A stretch of 64,000 bases of DNA, taken from NCBI GenBank assembly GCA_028023455.1, contig JAQFVV010006702.1:122001-186000 (forward strand), written 5' to 3'. Positions within the stretch are counted from its first letter, which is position 1. Each line of letters opens with the position of its first letter. This document shows, one piece after another, positions 36,331 through 48,488 of this stretch. Under the pieces are notes generated by a model. That model was not told the DNA's origin. It did no database searches and saw only the letters and a list, made by a program, of their open reading frames with translations. Both the position numbers and the translations under genes were made by a program. Origin of the DNA: Epiperipatus broadwayi (lineage: Eukaryota; Onychophora; Udeonychophora; Euonychophora; Peripatidae).

Positions 36331-38662
36331 AATTTATATCTACAATATATAATTTTGAAATAATTATTATTTCAATGACAAGTTTTTTGTTTTAATAAAT
36401 TATTTTTAAACATTTATATTTGAAATGGTCTTAGAATCTTTAAGATTTAATTTTTTGAAATTTTACTAATCATTTCACAAAAAGAGAAAAATAATTCAGT
36501 TTTAAGAAAATATATTTATTACAGTCAGCATTAGATTTAATCCTATACATTTTATTTCAGATATAGTTTTAGATGAAATATGAAACATTAAAAGCCTTTT
36601 TTGATTAACTGTAAATCAAATGTAAAGTTACTATTATTAATAACAATCTTTTATAAGATTGCATTTGACAGAATACCAATCAAAATATTAGTTGACTCCA
36701 TTTCAAACAGTGTTTTCCGGAATTTTTTGTTTGATAAATAAAGAATTTATATGTACTTTCGTTTAGCTATATTAATTTATAAATTATTAATTGCTTTGTC
36801 TTTTGAAATAAAATATTAGAATGATTACCTTTCTCAACTTTATTTTTGATCAATAGTTTATTTTCGAAGAATAATAAAGCTTAAAACAGTAGTGCCCCCT
36901 ACTGATGTAAATATAATCGTCACTTTATTGAATAGTTAATTTAATAATGTAACTTTGATTTAATACTTGATTAAATTGTTTTTTGTCTTCGCCCACAAAT
37001 TAAATTTTTGTTTTTTAATTAATTAAAAAAAAAGCTATCATTTTTATTAAAAGTTTAAAGTGAAATCATAATTTTTATTCGTTATTTTTTTTTTTACAAA
37101 TTACATTTCACAATTGATAGATAATAAGCAGTTCTAATTACCAAATTAATAGCTTGGAAAATTGATATTGATTTATTAATGGTCTAGGATGAGGTTTTTA
37201 AAAATTTTAAATGAGTATGTAAAGATTTTATATATATCTGCTTTTGAATCAAAATGATATCAACTGTAGTCGCTACTATCTATGTATATTTTACTTTATT
37301 TTAGTACTGTTACTAAGAGAGAGAAGAGAATATTTGCCGTATTCACATATAGAATTTGAGTTCTATTTATAGAAATTAATAACACATCTATGTAGAAATT
37401 ATTCGCAGTGTATTGTAGAATAAAAACAAAAACCAATATCAAGTTTAAGACTGTTGATTTTTCCTTCCATATTTACAAAATTTCAAAAGTGTAGTGAATA
37501 ATATAATAAAAACGTACATGCGTATATATTTATATGTTTAGTTTAAATGCTTTAATATTGTTTCTAGAAGAGATAAGATGAAAAGAAGTGGCAAGCTATC
37601 ATTGATAATAATCACTTGGTGATGATAATTTTTTATTAATATTATATATTCTCTGCACATGGATAAATAGGAGAGGCAAGAATTGATTGTGTAAATAGTA
37701 CAGAACTTTTAAGTTCTTCTAGCACCGAAGTGACAGAGTGAGATAAAAATCAATTCAGGAATCTAACTTCTTAGCATAAAGAGAATAATAAAATCCACAA
37801 TACTAACACTATTTCAAATTGTTTTAGAGCTATACTTAACTGTGTAAATGTAAAATGTGTTTTTGCCAGTGATTCTTGTGTGTCTGTGTGCATGTGTGTG
37901 TTAAGAAAAGATAAACCTAGAATTCATTGTAAGGCAAAAACCATAACTCAATTGTAAACAAAAAATATTCACAATGCAGTAACTTTTTGTGCTTTTATTT
38001 TACCCTTCAATGAAGAATAACTAAATATTCATTTACTAATTTTGAATTGGATGACTAGCTAGTGTATATGGATTGGTATGCAAAAGAAAAATCCTAAACT
38101 TTCTTGCAATCCAAAAACGTTTTCAAATGTTATTTGGATTCAAAATTAATATGGTGTTCATGGGAGCTAGATACACTAACATGTTTGCCATAATATTATT
38201 TGCTTATCTATGTAAATATAAAAACATACATTTAGAATCTTTACAGGCTTAATCAGTTGAGACATTTAGCATTGAATCCTTATTCCCATATTTGCAACCT
38301 GACATATAGGCATGATTTGTCATACTTAGTCAAACAATCTATCTCATACAAGTTTTTTTTTTTTTTTTACAGCAGATAAAAAAATAAAAGCCTGATTGAA
38401 TACTAGTTATGTGAGATTGTTTATGGGGTTAGAGCAAATTATTTTTTCTTTCATTGCTTATTATAATAGTTTCGAGTCTTTTATAAACTTAAGTTAACAG
38501 TGGAAATCTTCTTTTCAAAAAAACAAATTAAAATTTCTATACAATATTAAAACTAAACAGTGAAACTTGATGGTTATTGGATATAGTTTATCTTTTACTT
38601 AATCACAGTTGTTTTTAAATATAATTTGTTCTAATTTTTAAAAAAAATAATATTAAATTTTA
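36331..38662. other. AT-rich spacer, nothing recognised
   Basis: T run at about 38,347-38,363; TGTGTGTGTG-like stretch near 37,885. No coding signal or repeat match. Confidence 0.5.
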
Positions 38663-38860
38663 ATGAGTTACCTCTATCTTGTGAAAGACAGTTGGTCAGG
38701 TAAGATTAATTGCATGTTACAAATGAATATAAAAACTAAGCTGTTGGTAATTAAAGCTCAATCAACTCAGATAATTCAAGAGAAAGTGGTTAAACTAATT
38801 GAGGTGACAGGATCCCTCTATCTAGGAGTTACTATTCTGAAATAGCTCCTCGGCTAGTAA
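38663..38860 (+). pseudogene. Possible LINE reverse-transcriptase fragment
   Basis: A 60-codon frame with LQMNIKTKLLVIKAQSTQII and, after 20 residues, SLYLGVTILK. This resembles the motif D to E part of LINE RTs (L-x-M-N-x-K-K-T-K-x-x-V-I, then YLGVTI). The flanks give nothing more, so it is a short orphan fragment. Confidence 0.5.
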
Positions 38861-41008
38861 AAAATAAATACTATTACAAAACTGAAAGTTGAGAACTCTG
38901 AATGATTGAATTTATGAAAACAATTATAAAAAAATAAAATGGTCTATGAATATTACATGTTAAAACATAGAAGATCAGTCAAATAAAAACAATTTTTTCC
39001 AAAAAGAATTATAAATATATACTATGGATATATTTTTTACTTAAAAAGAAAGAAAAAGGATACCATGTCACTACATTCATCCATAGAGTGAAATGAGCAA
39101 AGTCTAACAAGCAAGAATTGCAATATAAATGCTTATAAGGAATGAAAATTTGTCAGTGAGAAACTTGATTTTTTTTTAGAAAAAAAAATATACAAAGAAT
39201 ATAAGTAACTTATAAATGATCTTAGAAATGAATAAAGATGACTTTTGTGGTTTATCATATGGAACAATAGATAAAAGATCAAGAAGAAATTGTAGCTACG
39301 GGAGATTTGAATGTGAGGGTTGAGCAGGAGGATTGGAAAGAAATGACAATAAAAATCAGCTGATATGACTATGTTCTCTATTAAAGCTTAAAATAAATAA
39401 TACATTTTTCAATATAAACAATATATAAAATCATATAGATTTAACTTGCAAGAGATTTCTAATAAATTATATTATTACAGGACAGAGAAATTCAATTAAA
39501 ATTTATGATGTCAGAGTTTTTAGAGAAGCATAGAATGATAGTATTCATTATTTGATGACTGCTGTGTTTTTGGTCATATAAAGCCTAAGAGAGTAAAAAA
39601 AAAGATATACAACATGAATGTTTAATAATGATTTGTTGAATAATGAAAGTATAAAATGGCTCTTCAGTCATGAATAGAGAAGGAATTCAATAGATCTGGG
39701 TGGCATTTTAGGAAAAAATGCCTGCTATGTCAAAAAAAAAGAAGATAAAGTATGAAGTTTTTAGATGGAAAGATAACAGTGAGAAATAAAAATGTACAAC
39801 AAAGGAAATTATATAGAAAGTAAAGAAAACCATATCAAAGATGGATTAGTTCAAAGAAAGTTGTTCATGAGGAAATTAAAAAACAACAACAATGAATTAA
39901 AAAACAAAAACTGTGAGAACAAAAACAAATGAATGATCAGTAACAGATGTTTAGTGCAGAATCTGGAATAAAAGAATAGATTACATATTATAAGAAAACT
40001 TAAATGTAGAACGGGATAACATGATGGATTATATAAAAAAGAAATCGGAAGTATAATATTTGAAATTAGGCAAAAGAAATAGAAAGAAATACAGAATGAA
40101 AATGGAAAAGTCCTTGGATTATGAGAAAATAATATGAATCTGATAAAATATGATAGAATAAATATTGCTAAATTGATTTATCAGACTAATAAACACCATT
40201 TTTATGGAAATATACTAAAAGAAAGGTCCTTGGGATATATATCATTAATTTTTAAAATAAAATGGAAAAATGAATGTGTGTATTAAATAGAAGATTATAT
40301 CTTATGAACACTTATGAAAATACTGAGAATAAATGTAAGAAATTATTTGGTGAAACAGGCTAAAACATTTAAAGAATTATGAAGTTTCACAATTAGATAG
40401 TTATGTGGTCATGCATTTACAATTAGGTATGGGGGAAAACAAGCTAAACTTAACAAGATATGTATATTTATTGATTTGGAGAAAGTTTATGATAGTGGCT
40501 CTCAAAAATTGCTGTGAAAAGCATTGAAAATGATATGGAGTGATGATTTACTAATTAATAGAATTAAGAGAATATATAAGAAAAATAGATATCAAGTGCC
40601 AAAAGAAATTTATATAAAAAAAAGACTATTGTAGAATGTTGAATGCATACTGATATGGTTTTAGAAAAAATAGACAAAGATATATGAAAAAAATGGGCAT
40701 AAGATTATGTAATAATAGATATTTATTCAATTTATTACATGTAGACAGTTTCCAATATTTAGGATCAATCAATTAAAAAAAAAGTAACATCAAAAAAGAA
40801 AGTTCTGTAGAATCATTTTTAAAGTGAGATAGGCTATAGAAATGCTTAATATAGTTTTATGAAGTAGTAATCTGTTGATGAAGATTAATATCAAGTCCAG
40901 AGAAAAGGATAAATCAAAAGATTAGAAAATATTGTTATGAAAAGAAATATGATAACAGTCATTGAAAAAAATCAAAAAGATATAATCATACTAAAAAAAT
41001 GAACAACA

Positions 41009-41018
41009 ATAGAATATT
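41009..41018. repeat. Target-site duplication of tRNA-derived retroposon, left
   Basis: ATAGAATATT, repeated at 41,117-41,126. Confidence 0.6.
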
Positions 41019-41116
41019 GTCAAGTGTTGTTGGTCTTGTGGTTAGCATAACTGCCTTCCAAGCAGCTGGCCTGGGTTCACTTCCTGATCAACGCTTTGAC
41101 ACATGAAAAAAAAACG
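41019..41116 (+). mobile_element. tRNA-Gly(TCC)-derived retroposon
   Basis: 41,024-41,094 closely resembles a eukaryotic tRNA-Gly with anticodon TCC (41,057-41,059): GGTTAGCATAACTGCCTTCC, then AAGCAG and GGGTTCACTTCC. It is not a working tRNA gene. The acceptor stem has a T-T mismatch at position 7, the T stem is weakened, the T loop reads TTCACTT with conserved A58 changed to C, and the discriminator is T. A short A tract follows (41,105-41,114), and 10-bp direct repeats bracket the insertion, so it arose by retroposition. Confidence 0.7.
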
Positions 41117-41126
41117 ATAGAATATT
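41117..41126. repeat. Target-site duplication of tRNA-derived retroposon, right
   Basis: ATAGAATATT, identical to 41,009-41,018. Confidence 0.6.
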
Positions 41127-41330
41127 AGGAATAATGATTGATTATAAAACAAGTAGCAGGAAAAGAAGAGGAAGATTAAGGAAATGATTGAAGGAAAACC
41201 TAATGAATAGCTTAAAAAGGAATATTATCAGAGACAAATATTATGTAAAATACAGTAAACTTAGGAACTTCTCAGTAGTGAGAAAACTTGAATAAGATTT
41301 CATATTAAAGTGTTGTTTTAAACTTATAGT

Positions 41331-41965
41331 AAAAAAGTGATTGCTTTTTCTCTGCAAATTATTATTTTAATAAAGTGTTATATTTTAATTCAATGTTTTT
41401 TTTGTTCTTTTTAGCCTTTTACACCTCCATTTCTTTCCATACTTTGCACATTTTCATTCAGACATTGTAAACAGTAATTTAAAGTGAGTGGTCTATCCTC
41501 ACGCTTTCATTTCCAGTACTTAAGATTTGCCCATATATAAGCATTTGGGTTGGAAACAATAAGTGGATTCATTTTATTCTTTCATAAATACTATATCTTG
41601 TGTTGGGAATGAAAGTATTCATTTATTATTAACACTCGTAAAAAGCACATGCACAATAGCTTGAAAAGGCTGATCTTTAATGTATTACAATTTATAAACA
41701 ATAATATAATAAAATTATATATAAATAATATATTTAAGGTTAATGCGATATTTAAGCTATGTGATTTTCAATTTATTTTAAAATATGAATTACTAGAAAA
41801 AATACTTTTATTAACTAATATTTTTGTTTTTATTACTTCTTTAATAAGATTGATTGAAATGATTGTTTATATTCAGTAATTTAAAGGCTATTTTATTTTT
41901 TAATCTATAATTATGTATGTCTATGTAAATATATGTATAATTTGTACAATATCATAATTAAAATT
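41331..41965. other. Probable intron, upstream of the host terminal exon
   Basis: AT-rich DNA without repeats matching elsewhere in the window. The preceding exon of the host gene is not recognisable in this window. Confidence 0.4.
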
Positions 41966-41986
41966 TTTTAATTTTTTTTCTTATAG
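41966..41986 (+). promoter_or_regulatory. 3' splice site (acceptor) of the terminal exon
   Basis: A T-rich tract followed by CTTATAG, AG at 41,985-41,986. The TAG is itself an in-frame stop for the downstream frame, so the long open frame begins exactly at the acceptor. Confidence 0.8.
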
Positions 41987-42997
41987 AAAATCAAGTTTCC
42001 TGAACATAGTAAGCAAGCCTCAGAAGATTTTCAGAGTTTCAGTGATGTTGACAGTGGTTGTCCATCTGATGAATCAATTCCATCTCGTTCCATTTCCAAG
42101 TTATCCCTTCTTACTGATATTTCTTGCAATTTTCGAATGAATGACATGCTAAGGCCATGCCATTCTCATCAAAACAGCTCATCTAGTGCAACATCTTTAA
42201 GCCAGGTGATTGAAACATCTGATTTCAGTTCTGATGAGAATCTAGCGGAGACTTTCTCACCAAAAATAATCAAATCTGCAGATTTTCAACATAGACGTCA
42301 TTCCTTACTTGACAATGGTAATACTCATGACTTACATTCTACTAAATATAGACATCATAGTGTTCATATTTTTCCTGAATCTCCAAGCATTAAACATGCA
42401 AAAATAATTAACCATTGTAGTCCAGAAATTGCTCATATGTCTTTTATACCACTAGAAATGCAAAAATATCCATTTCAAGAAAATGAAGTTTCACAACATC
42501 TAGACTCCCCCAAAGATAAAACCAAACAAGAATTTTTTAAAACACATCTTAACCCAGAGTTAAAATCTTCCTTAAGAAAATATCGCAGCCAACTTAAATC
42601 AACTCCAATATCTGATAACTCACAAATTAATTTCGATATAAATAGAAAAGACTTAAGAAATTCATTTAAAAATCATATATCTACATTGAATAAGGATATA
42701 TTTAACAATACTTCAAACAATTTTTCTTGCTCATCCCATCATCCTTATTGGAACAATTGCCATAATGATCATCTTGCTAAAAAAAGTTGCTCAATAAGTC
42801 AATTTCCTCCTATTCCTGTAGTAAATGATGATAAAAAATATACTTTTAAAAACTCTCATATACACCAAAATAAATATCCAAATAGGCATTCTACAAATAG
42901 TTTAAATTGTTCATTTATAACCACAAACTCAGAAATATCAAATCAGTGGGATGAAGAATTGGAAATAAGACAAAAAATAAAAGAAACACACTTATAA
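41987..42997 (+). CDS. Terminal coding exon of an unidentified host gene (C-terminal 336 residues)
   Basis: An open frame of 1,011 bases from a 3' splice site to a TAA stop at 42,995-42,997. The first 50 codons precede the first ATG (42,137), so this is an internal-to-terminal exon joined in phase 0 to upstream exons outside the recognisable sequence. The encoded segment begins KIKFPEHSKQ and ends WDEELEIRQKIKETHL. It is rich in Ser, Asn, His and Lys, has acidic-serine clusters near the start (FSDVDSGCPSDES) and around residues 75-85 (SSDENLAE), and lacks membrane segments and known folds, so it looks like a disordered C-terminal tail. The last 15 residues could form a short charged helix. 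It is not transposon-like: no RT, integrase or transposase motif, and no second copy in the window. Gene identity and function are unknown. Confidence 0.78.
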   Translation, partial: KIKFPEHSKQASEDFQSFSDVDSGCPSDESIPSRSISKLSLLTDISCNFRMNDMLRPCHSHQNSSSSATSLSQVIETSDFSSDENLAETFSPKIIKSADFQHRRHSLLDNGNTHDLHSTKYRHHSVHIFPESPSIKHAKIINHCSPEIAHMSFIPLEMQKYPFQENEVSQHLDSPKDKTKQEFFKTHLNPELKSSLRKYRSQLKSTPISDNSQINFDINRKDLRNSFKNHISTLNKDIFNNTSNNFSCSSHHPYWNNCHNDHLAKKSCSISQFPPIPVVNDDKKYTFKNSHIHQNKYPNRHSTNSLNCSFITTNSEISNQWDEELEIRQKIKETHL

Positions 42998-43300
42998 TTA
43001 TTATTCATACAGCTTTTGTTTTTTAAAAAAAGAAGACATTTTTAGCGTTAATAGTGATTAAAATATTTTATTAATTTGTTAAATACTCTATAATAATCTT
43101 AATGTAGCCAAATTTTTCATAATTCATTTAGTACATAAATTATTATTAAACATTTCCCCCATAATGTTTCATTTTAAAGTTGTTTACTGGTATTTCATAA
43201 AAAAAGACAAATATTGCAAAAATATTTAGGTTTCAAATATCAAAAAAATTTCGAATTATCTAAAAAAATTGTAATTTTTTTTTTTAAAAAAAAATAAATG
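42998..43300 (+). other. Probable 3' UTR with candidate poly(A) signal AATAAA
   Basis: AT-rich sequence after the TAA stop. AATAAA at 43,293-43,298 is the best candidate polyadenylation signal, about 300 bases after the stop. In such AT-rich DNA the hexamer is common by chance. Confidence 0.4.
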
Positions 43301-44446
43301 TTATGTATGTATATAAAGTATTTTAATTTTTTTGTACACCTATAAAACTATACCTATTTTAAGATTTCTACTTAAATATTAAAATATATTTAAAAAACGA
43401 TTATTTGATGTGGATAGATAGTCTTTGGAATCATATAAGGAATTCATTCTGCAATTTTTGTGCATAAGGCAAATTTTATGCAAGTCTAATTTTCTCTTCA
43501 GGTGAATATTAATCAATAGCCATGATGCAGAGTATAAAAACATTTTTAATAAACATAAATAAACTCTATAATATATCACAAAAAATATTTACACATCATA
43601 AAGTGCTCAAGAACTGTGGCCTTCTTTGACTTGTTATGACTGATTGTATGTTTAATTTTGGAAATAGAGTTTTGGCAGAGGTGAAATAATTGATAATGCA
43701 TTTGAAAAAGACTGAGATATTGAGTTTAACATAGAATAGTTGATGAAAGAGATATATAAAAATGATAATTAATATAAATCATAAAAGTAATATCAATTTG
43801 TTGAAGAGAAAATAACTGCAAAAAAGTCAATATGCACAATGTTATAGGAATAAGAATACGCAAAAAACTCTGAAAAAATGTTCTGTTATGATGAATTGAT
43901 ATAAAAAAAAGTATTTAAAATTTTCCAAGACTTTTAAAGATAATATAAATATAAAAAAGTCCTTCCTCATATATTGCACATATATGGAAGGAAATTAGGT
44001 TGAAATTATTAGTCAAATAAAAAGTGAGATGGATTAAAGAATAGAAAATGAACTAATGATTTTAAATCACTAAGCTGAAGTAATTTTAATAAGAATAAAT
44101 TGGATTAAAAAAAGTGTACTTATTAGATAAGACAAAAACCATTACTCAAGGCTTTAAATAATAAATCTAATACTTCTGCTATTATAAAATATAAATCACA
44201 ATATAATGATGTGACTATTATACAAAACAGAGAAACTTTAAAATAGTATAAAACACTATTCCAAGCATTTTCAACTTGAGTTCTTATCATGGCTGCATCA
44301 CTTAGTAGAGTATAACAATTTTTATACAACCTTGATAAGGACTCAAATGAGTTGAAAGTTTTTGGCAATGTATTTTATATTATTTTAATATTTCTCTGTT
44401 TTATACAATAATCAAGGCTTTAATAGGTTTATAAATGTAAATAAAA
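43301..44446. other. AT-rich spacer, nothing recognised
   Basis: No coding signal or repeat match. The 81-codon minus frame at 44,123-44,368 lacks any family motif. Confidence 0.45.
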
Positions 44447-44968
44447 ACAATCAAGTCTTAAGTAATCAACAATCTCACCTGTAGTCAAGGAAACCTCCTT
44501 TAACAATAAAGGTATCTATGGTCTGATATTTTTATATAGACACTAAAGATTGCAACTTGACCAAAGAGTACAAGATTAATAATATAAAGAAATTTAAACA
44601 AACCTCATTAATCAGGTTGAAATTGTTGACTGCTTAAGAGTTGATTGTTGTTATCTACATTTATAATTCTGTTAAAGTCTTGAGTAATTGACTTTATTGT
44701 CTTAGCAAATATATACTTTATATGGAATTTGGAAGTTATAAATGAGTATTTATTAATCTGCTTTCAGAACAGATTATATTTGTCTGATTAATAATATTTG
44801 TTTAAACTTCTTCGCATTATTAATCTCACACCCCTTGGTCAAATTGCAATCTTTAGTGTCTATATAAACATATCAGATCATAGATAAAGATGGTATTACC
44901 TTTATTGTTAAAAAAAGTTGCATTGACTACAGGTTGAGATTATTAATTGCTTAAGGATTGATTGTTAT
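44447..44968. repeat. Large foldback repeat, about 520 bp
   Basis: The left arm starts AACAATCAAGTCTTAAGTAA, mirrored by TTGCTTAAGGATTGATTGTT at the right end. Inside, CTGTAGTCAAGGAAACC is mirrored by GCATTGACTACAG, ACAATAAAGGTA by TACCTTTATTGT, and TATATAGACACTAAAGATTG by CAATCTTTAGTGTCTATATA. Arms are about 250 bases. No hammerhead core and no coding frame. Confidence 0.8.
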
Positions 44969-46202
44969 TATTAGATAAAAAACTAAAAAAAGAGTGTCAA
45001 TTGTTGCAAATTTTTCAGTCGAGAAGTAGAGAATCTGTATTTCTGGAAAAAAAGAATTGGTAGTGAAAGTACATTTTCAAGGAAAAGATATAATAGAAAA
45101 TAAAGAGTTTAAATGGAAGGTAGAAAGGAGTACAAGAGAATGGCATCCAAAAAGATTAATAGTAAAATACAGAAGTTTATTGAGATATTGAAGAAGTACT
45201 ACTGTTGACAGATAAAGTTATATTTATTAAATATGGAATTGAGTTTCTTATGTACGGATTTAATTTGCAAAGGATATAATATGATAAAGCATCTGTTAAA
45301 TAGAAACAATGTATATTTATCTGATCTGAACAGAGAATACAATATTATATCAAAGCATTTTTAATTATGTGTAAAAAATGTGTGTAGAGAAATTAATAGG
45401 GAAAATGTTGTTTTTTAGAATGGTTTTGATAGAGAAATAGCAGTTCTTGGAGATAGGATTAATATTATCATAATAGTGGAAGGATGAGAAAGTTCACCGA
45501 TTATTAGCTTTTATGATAATTTCTAAGAAATTGTGGGATTTATTTGTACACTAATTTACCCAAAGTATTTTGTATCGAAGTGGTGCTGGAATGTCTTCTG
45601 CTTTGCTTTGCTCTTCTGTGGCTATCTATAATGTCATTTTGCATTCATTTGATGATAGAAACTAGGATTAAAATAAATTTATATATTAGTGTAAAATAAA
45701 TCTGAAAATGCCATTATTCTATAGACCAAATTTTTTCAAATGATTCAAAAATATGCCTTCAGTGCACAGATTTGTATATTTTTTGTTCTCAGGCTTTGAA
45801 AGCATTTGCAAGACTATTTAGGATCACTTTCTTATTGTTTTAAAAATGGGTAAAAATATCACATATGTTCCATAGTTTATTTAAATATTTATGATTATTT
45901 TTACAAAGATGTTTGTATAGCAATTGTTAAAAAGGAAATATTTTCATGGTCACATTTAGATTTTTTCAAATAGATTTTATTTTTAAAAATACAAAATTAA
46001 GGAATTCATAGTAATGGTAAAAATAAAATTATTATTAATAATACTGTACCAAATACCACAGTATATACCTTTTATGATATTTCAATAATTCTAAATACAA
46101 TTTTAAATTTTAGAACAGAATTTCATGATGAGTTAACATCAATTTGATCAGGTTTTAGGAGTGAAGTCCAATCAACAAAGATTTCATTAATTTATTTTTT
46201 TA
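44969..46202. other. Unassigned spacer
   Basis: 45,000-45,560 is purine-rich on the plus strand, like the decayed LINEs elsewhere, but no family motif can be defended. The rest is AT-rich. Confidence 0.4.
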
Positions 46203-46999
46203 AAACCACTAAACATCTCATGATTACATTACCCATTCTTACACAAGTTGTTGTGACAGAGGCAAAGCTCTCCATATAGTCTATTATTGTAAAAGATTAT
46301 ATTCAGACTACAAAATAATTCTCTAAATTAGGCAAAACTCTCCATATAGTAATGCCACTCAGTACAAGCCAGAGTAATCAATAAATAAATGCCAGAAGTC
46401 TTGTGCATAAAATTCCTATCTAGTGACTACTCATCCAATATCCCCAGACTAGTTTCTAGCTTGTGACTTTCATTAGTGAGGAGCTTTGAATCTGAGAGCA
46501 CTGCACGTAGATCTTAAGATCTAATGTAACCCTCCAGCAGTCACCTTTTATCTCTACCTAACTACAAAACTATGAGAATAAAATTGAAACACAAAAATAT
46601 TTTCAATCCAAGATCATTAGCTTATATAGTCATATAGGTATGAACTCAGTTCAGTACCCATACATTTGGTGTCTTTGGTTCTTTAATTAATAACCCTAGT
46701 CATCACTATCCTATTAGGTAGGATTAGTATTAAACCACTAAACATCATATGATCACCATTTCTTATGCTTGCTCACAACTGTTATTTAAACAGGCAAAAC
46801 TCTCCATACAGTAGTGCCACTCAGATCCATGTGCAGTGCTCTCAGATCCAAAGCTCTTCACTGATGAAAGCCACAAGCTAGAAACTAGTCTGGGGATATT
46901 GGATGAGTAGCACTGGATAGGGATTTTATGTATAAGCCTTCTGGCATTCATTGATTACTCTGGTGTGAACTGAGTGGCACTACTGTATGAGAGTTTTGT
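46203..46999. repeat. Composite foldback repeat with internal direct repeats
   Basis: The left arm (about 46,330-46,510) and right arm (about 46,828-46,999) are inverted copies. CTCCATATAGTAATGCCACT is mirrored near 46,974-46,990 by AGTGGCACTACTGTATGAGA. CCAATATCCCCAGACTAGTT is mirrored near 46,885-46,905 by AACTAGTCTGGGGATATTGG. Direct repeats also occur: AAACCACTAAACATC at 46,202 and 46,732, and GCAAAACTCTCCATA at 46,331 and 46,794. The spacer at 46,520-46,730 has no match. Confidence 0.75.
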
Positions 47000-48130
47000 T
47001 TTAATAACAGTTATGCAAGCGTAGTGATGAAAATGATTCCCTACTTTTTAGATAAAAAATTGAGCATACTGGCTTCATTGGATTAGGAATAAGACTTAAG
47101 CCTTTGAAAAGGATTTTCAATTTTTCCATGTCCTTATTGAGAGACTTCTATTTTAAAAAAATCTTATTTGGAAAGTCAAAGCAATATTAGAATATATAAA
47201 TTTATTGGTTTCTGTTTCAGAAAGATTACTAATGAATATTTTAATTAAAATAGAAGAGAGAACAGAATCTTAAGACCATTTTATAAAATTTGTTTCTATT
47301 GTTAACTATGATTTAGTGTCACTTGTATTTTTCTATTGGAGAGCATTTAGTCAAATAAATTAATAATTTTAGAAACTTTTAAAAGAATATTTCCAAATAA
47401 AATAATAAACTGAATTTAAAGCAATAAAACTTGCACTCATTTTAAATTTATTTTGAAAATATTTTTCAATATAAATTGTTAAAGACTTACTTGTTCATAG
47501 CGATTTCTTATTAGTCTAAACCCAGCCTGATTTGCATAAGTAGATGGCTTGCAATTGTTAGCAAAAAATTCTTGTTAATATGATTATTTCAAAAAGTTTG
47601 TGGGGAACACATGACAGTGATATTGGATGATAATGTTTTGGATTATTACTATGTTTATTTTGGTTTTAAAACTTCCTGTAGTTGTGTTTTTATGACAAAT
47701 TTTTGGAATAGTTCCTGTAGGAATTGGTTTTCAATCATGTTTTTTCTTTAGGTTTTTAAATTTTTTAAAAACTCAGGTAGTATACTATCTACATCTGGTA
47801 CCTTTTTGGTTTAAGAGTTTCAAGTTATATTCAAATTCATCAACATCTATAGGATTTTTTTTTCCAGATAGATATTAGTGGAGTATTGTGAAAGGGAAAC
47901 CTGCAATTCTGTATATGCTTTTTTTCATTTGATCAATCTTGGGTTTAGAAAGTATGGCATATAAGATTGATAATCTCATTATAATTATTTTTGAAGTAGT
48001 TTTATTTTCACTAAATTTTTGTAATAGTAACCAAGGTTTATGACTAATTGTGTAAAGTTTTGCCTCTTCATGATATCTGTCCATTGTCAGAAATTTCTGG
48101 TTTATTGATAGACAAAATTGGTTAAAAGAT
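47000..48130 (-). pseudogene. Decayed LINE reverse transcriptase (LINE-D)
   Basis: Reading the minus strand from about 48,085 down gives EEAKLYTISHKPWLLLQKFS, then DVDEFEYNLKLL, a VFKKFKNL segment, PIPTGTIPK (about 47,727-47,700) and NQAGFRLIRNRYEQV (about 47,533-47,490). In order these match LINE RT landmarks: an SSHKAW-type linker helix, EE-x-x-x-A-x-x-L-K, a LPT-x-W/F-K-like segment and Q-A-G-F-R-x-x-R-S-x-x-D-Q-V. All are broken by stops and frameshifts. The element belongs to a different group from the RTE copies. The downstream half toward 47,000 is barely recognisable. Confidence 0.55.
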
Positions 48131-48488
48131 CGCTACTGATTTTATTCCAGCCTAGAATGAATTGTTTTTGATCTCCATGAAAGATAAAATTTCTAGAAGC
48201 TAATATTTATGAGTTTGTTAACCTTATCCCAGAAAAAAGAAAAATTCTATTAATATTTTTTTCAAGACATCCAGAATATTGACTCCAGGTAGCTTTTTCA
48301 AAATTCCATCTTGGAACAAGATATTTTTCAATCACATTTTTACCTCTAATTATTGATATAGACTTTTATGTGATGATTTGCTATAGTCATTATTTTCAAT
48401 TTATATCCCACTATTTTGATTTACAATTGGTTATTTGCTATTACAATTTTAAAAAATATCAAAACTTTGTTTTAAAAACTATCTTCTA
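48131..48488. other. AT-rich spacer, nothing recognised
   Basis: No motif found; it may be the unrecognisable 5' part of the minus-strand LINE relic. Confidence 0.4.

Larger units (their letters stand above)
39000..41330 (+). pseudogene. Heavily decayed LINE (LINE-C)
   Basis: Fragments of a non-LTR element in order on the plus strand. Near 39,283: EEIVATGDLNVRV (endonuclease GDFN region). Near 39,380-39,510: KINNTFF, then IITGQRNSIKIYDVRVFREA, typical of the endonuclease second half. Near 40,440-40,615: ICIFIDLEKVYDS (RT motif A), then LKMIWSDDLLINRIKRIYKK and NRYQV. Near 40,745: SFQYLGSI (motif E). Near 41,155: RKRRGRLRK (C-terminal basic segment). Many stops and frameshifts. The SINE-like insertion at 41,019-41,116 sits within it. 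Confidence 0.65.

Noticed and set aside
42067-42240. CTGATGA strings in the host exon
   Set aside because: They encode Ser-Asp-Glu runs and lack the remaining hammerhead elements.
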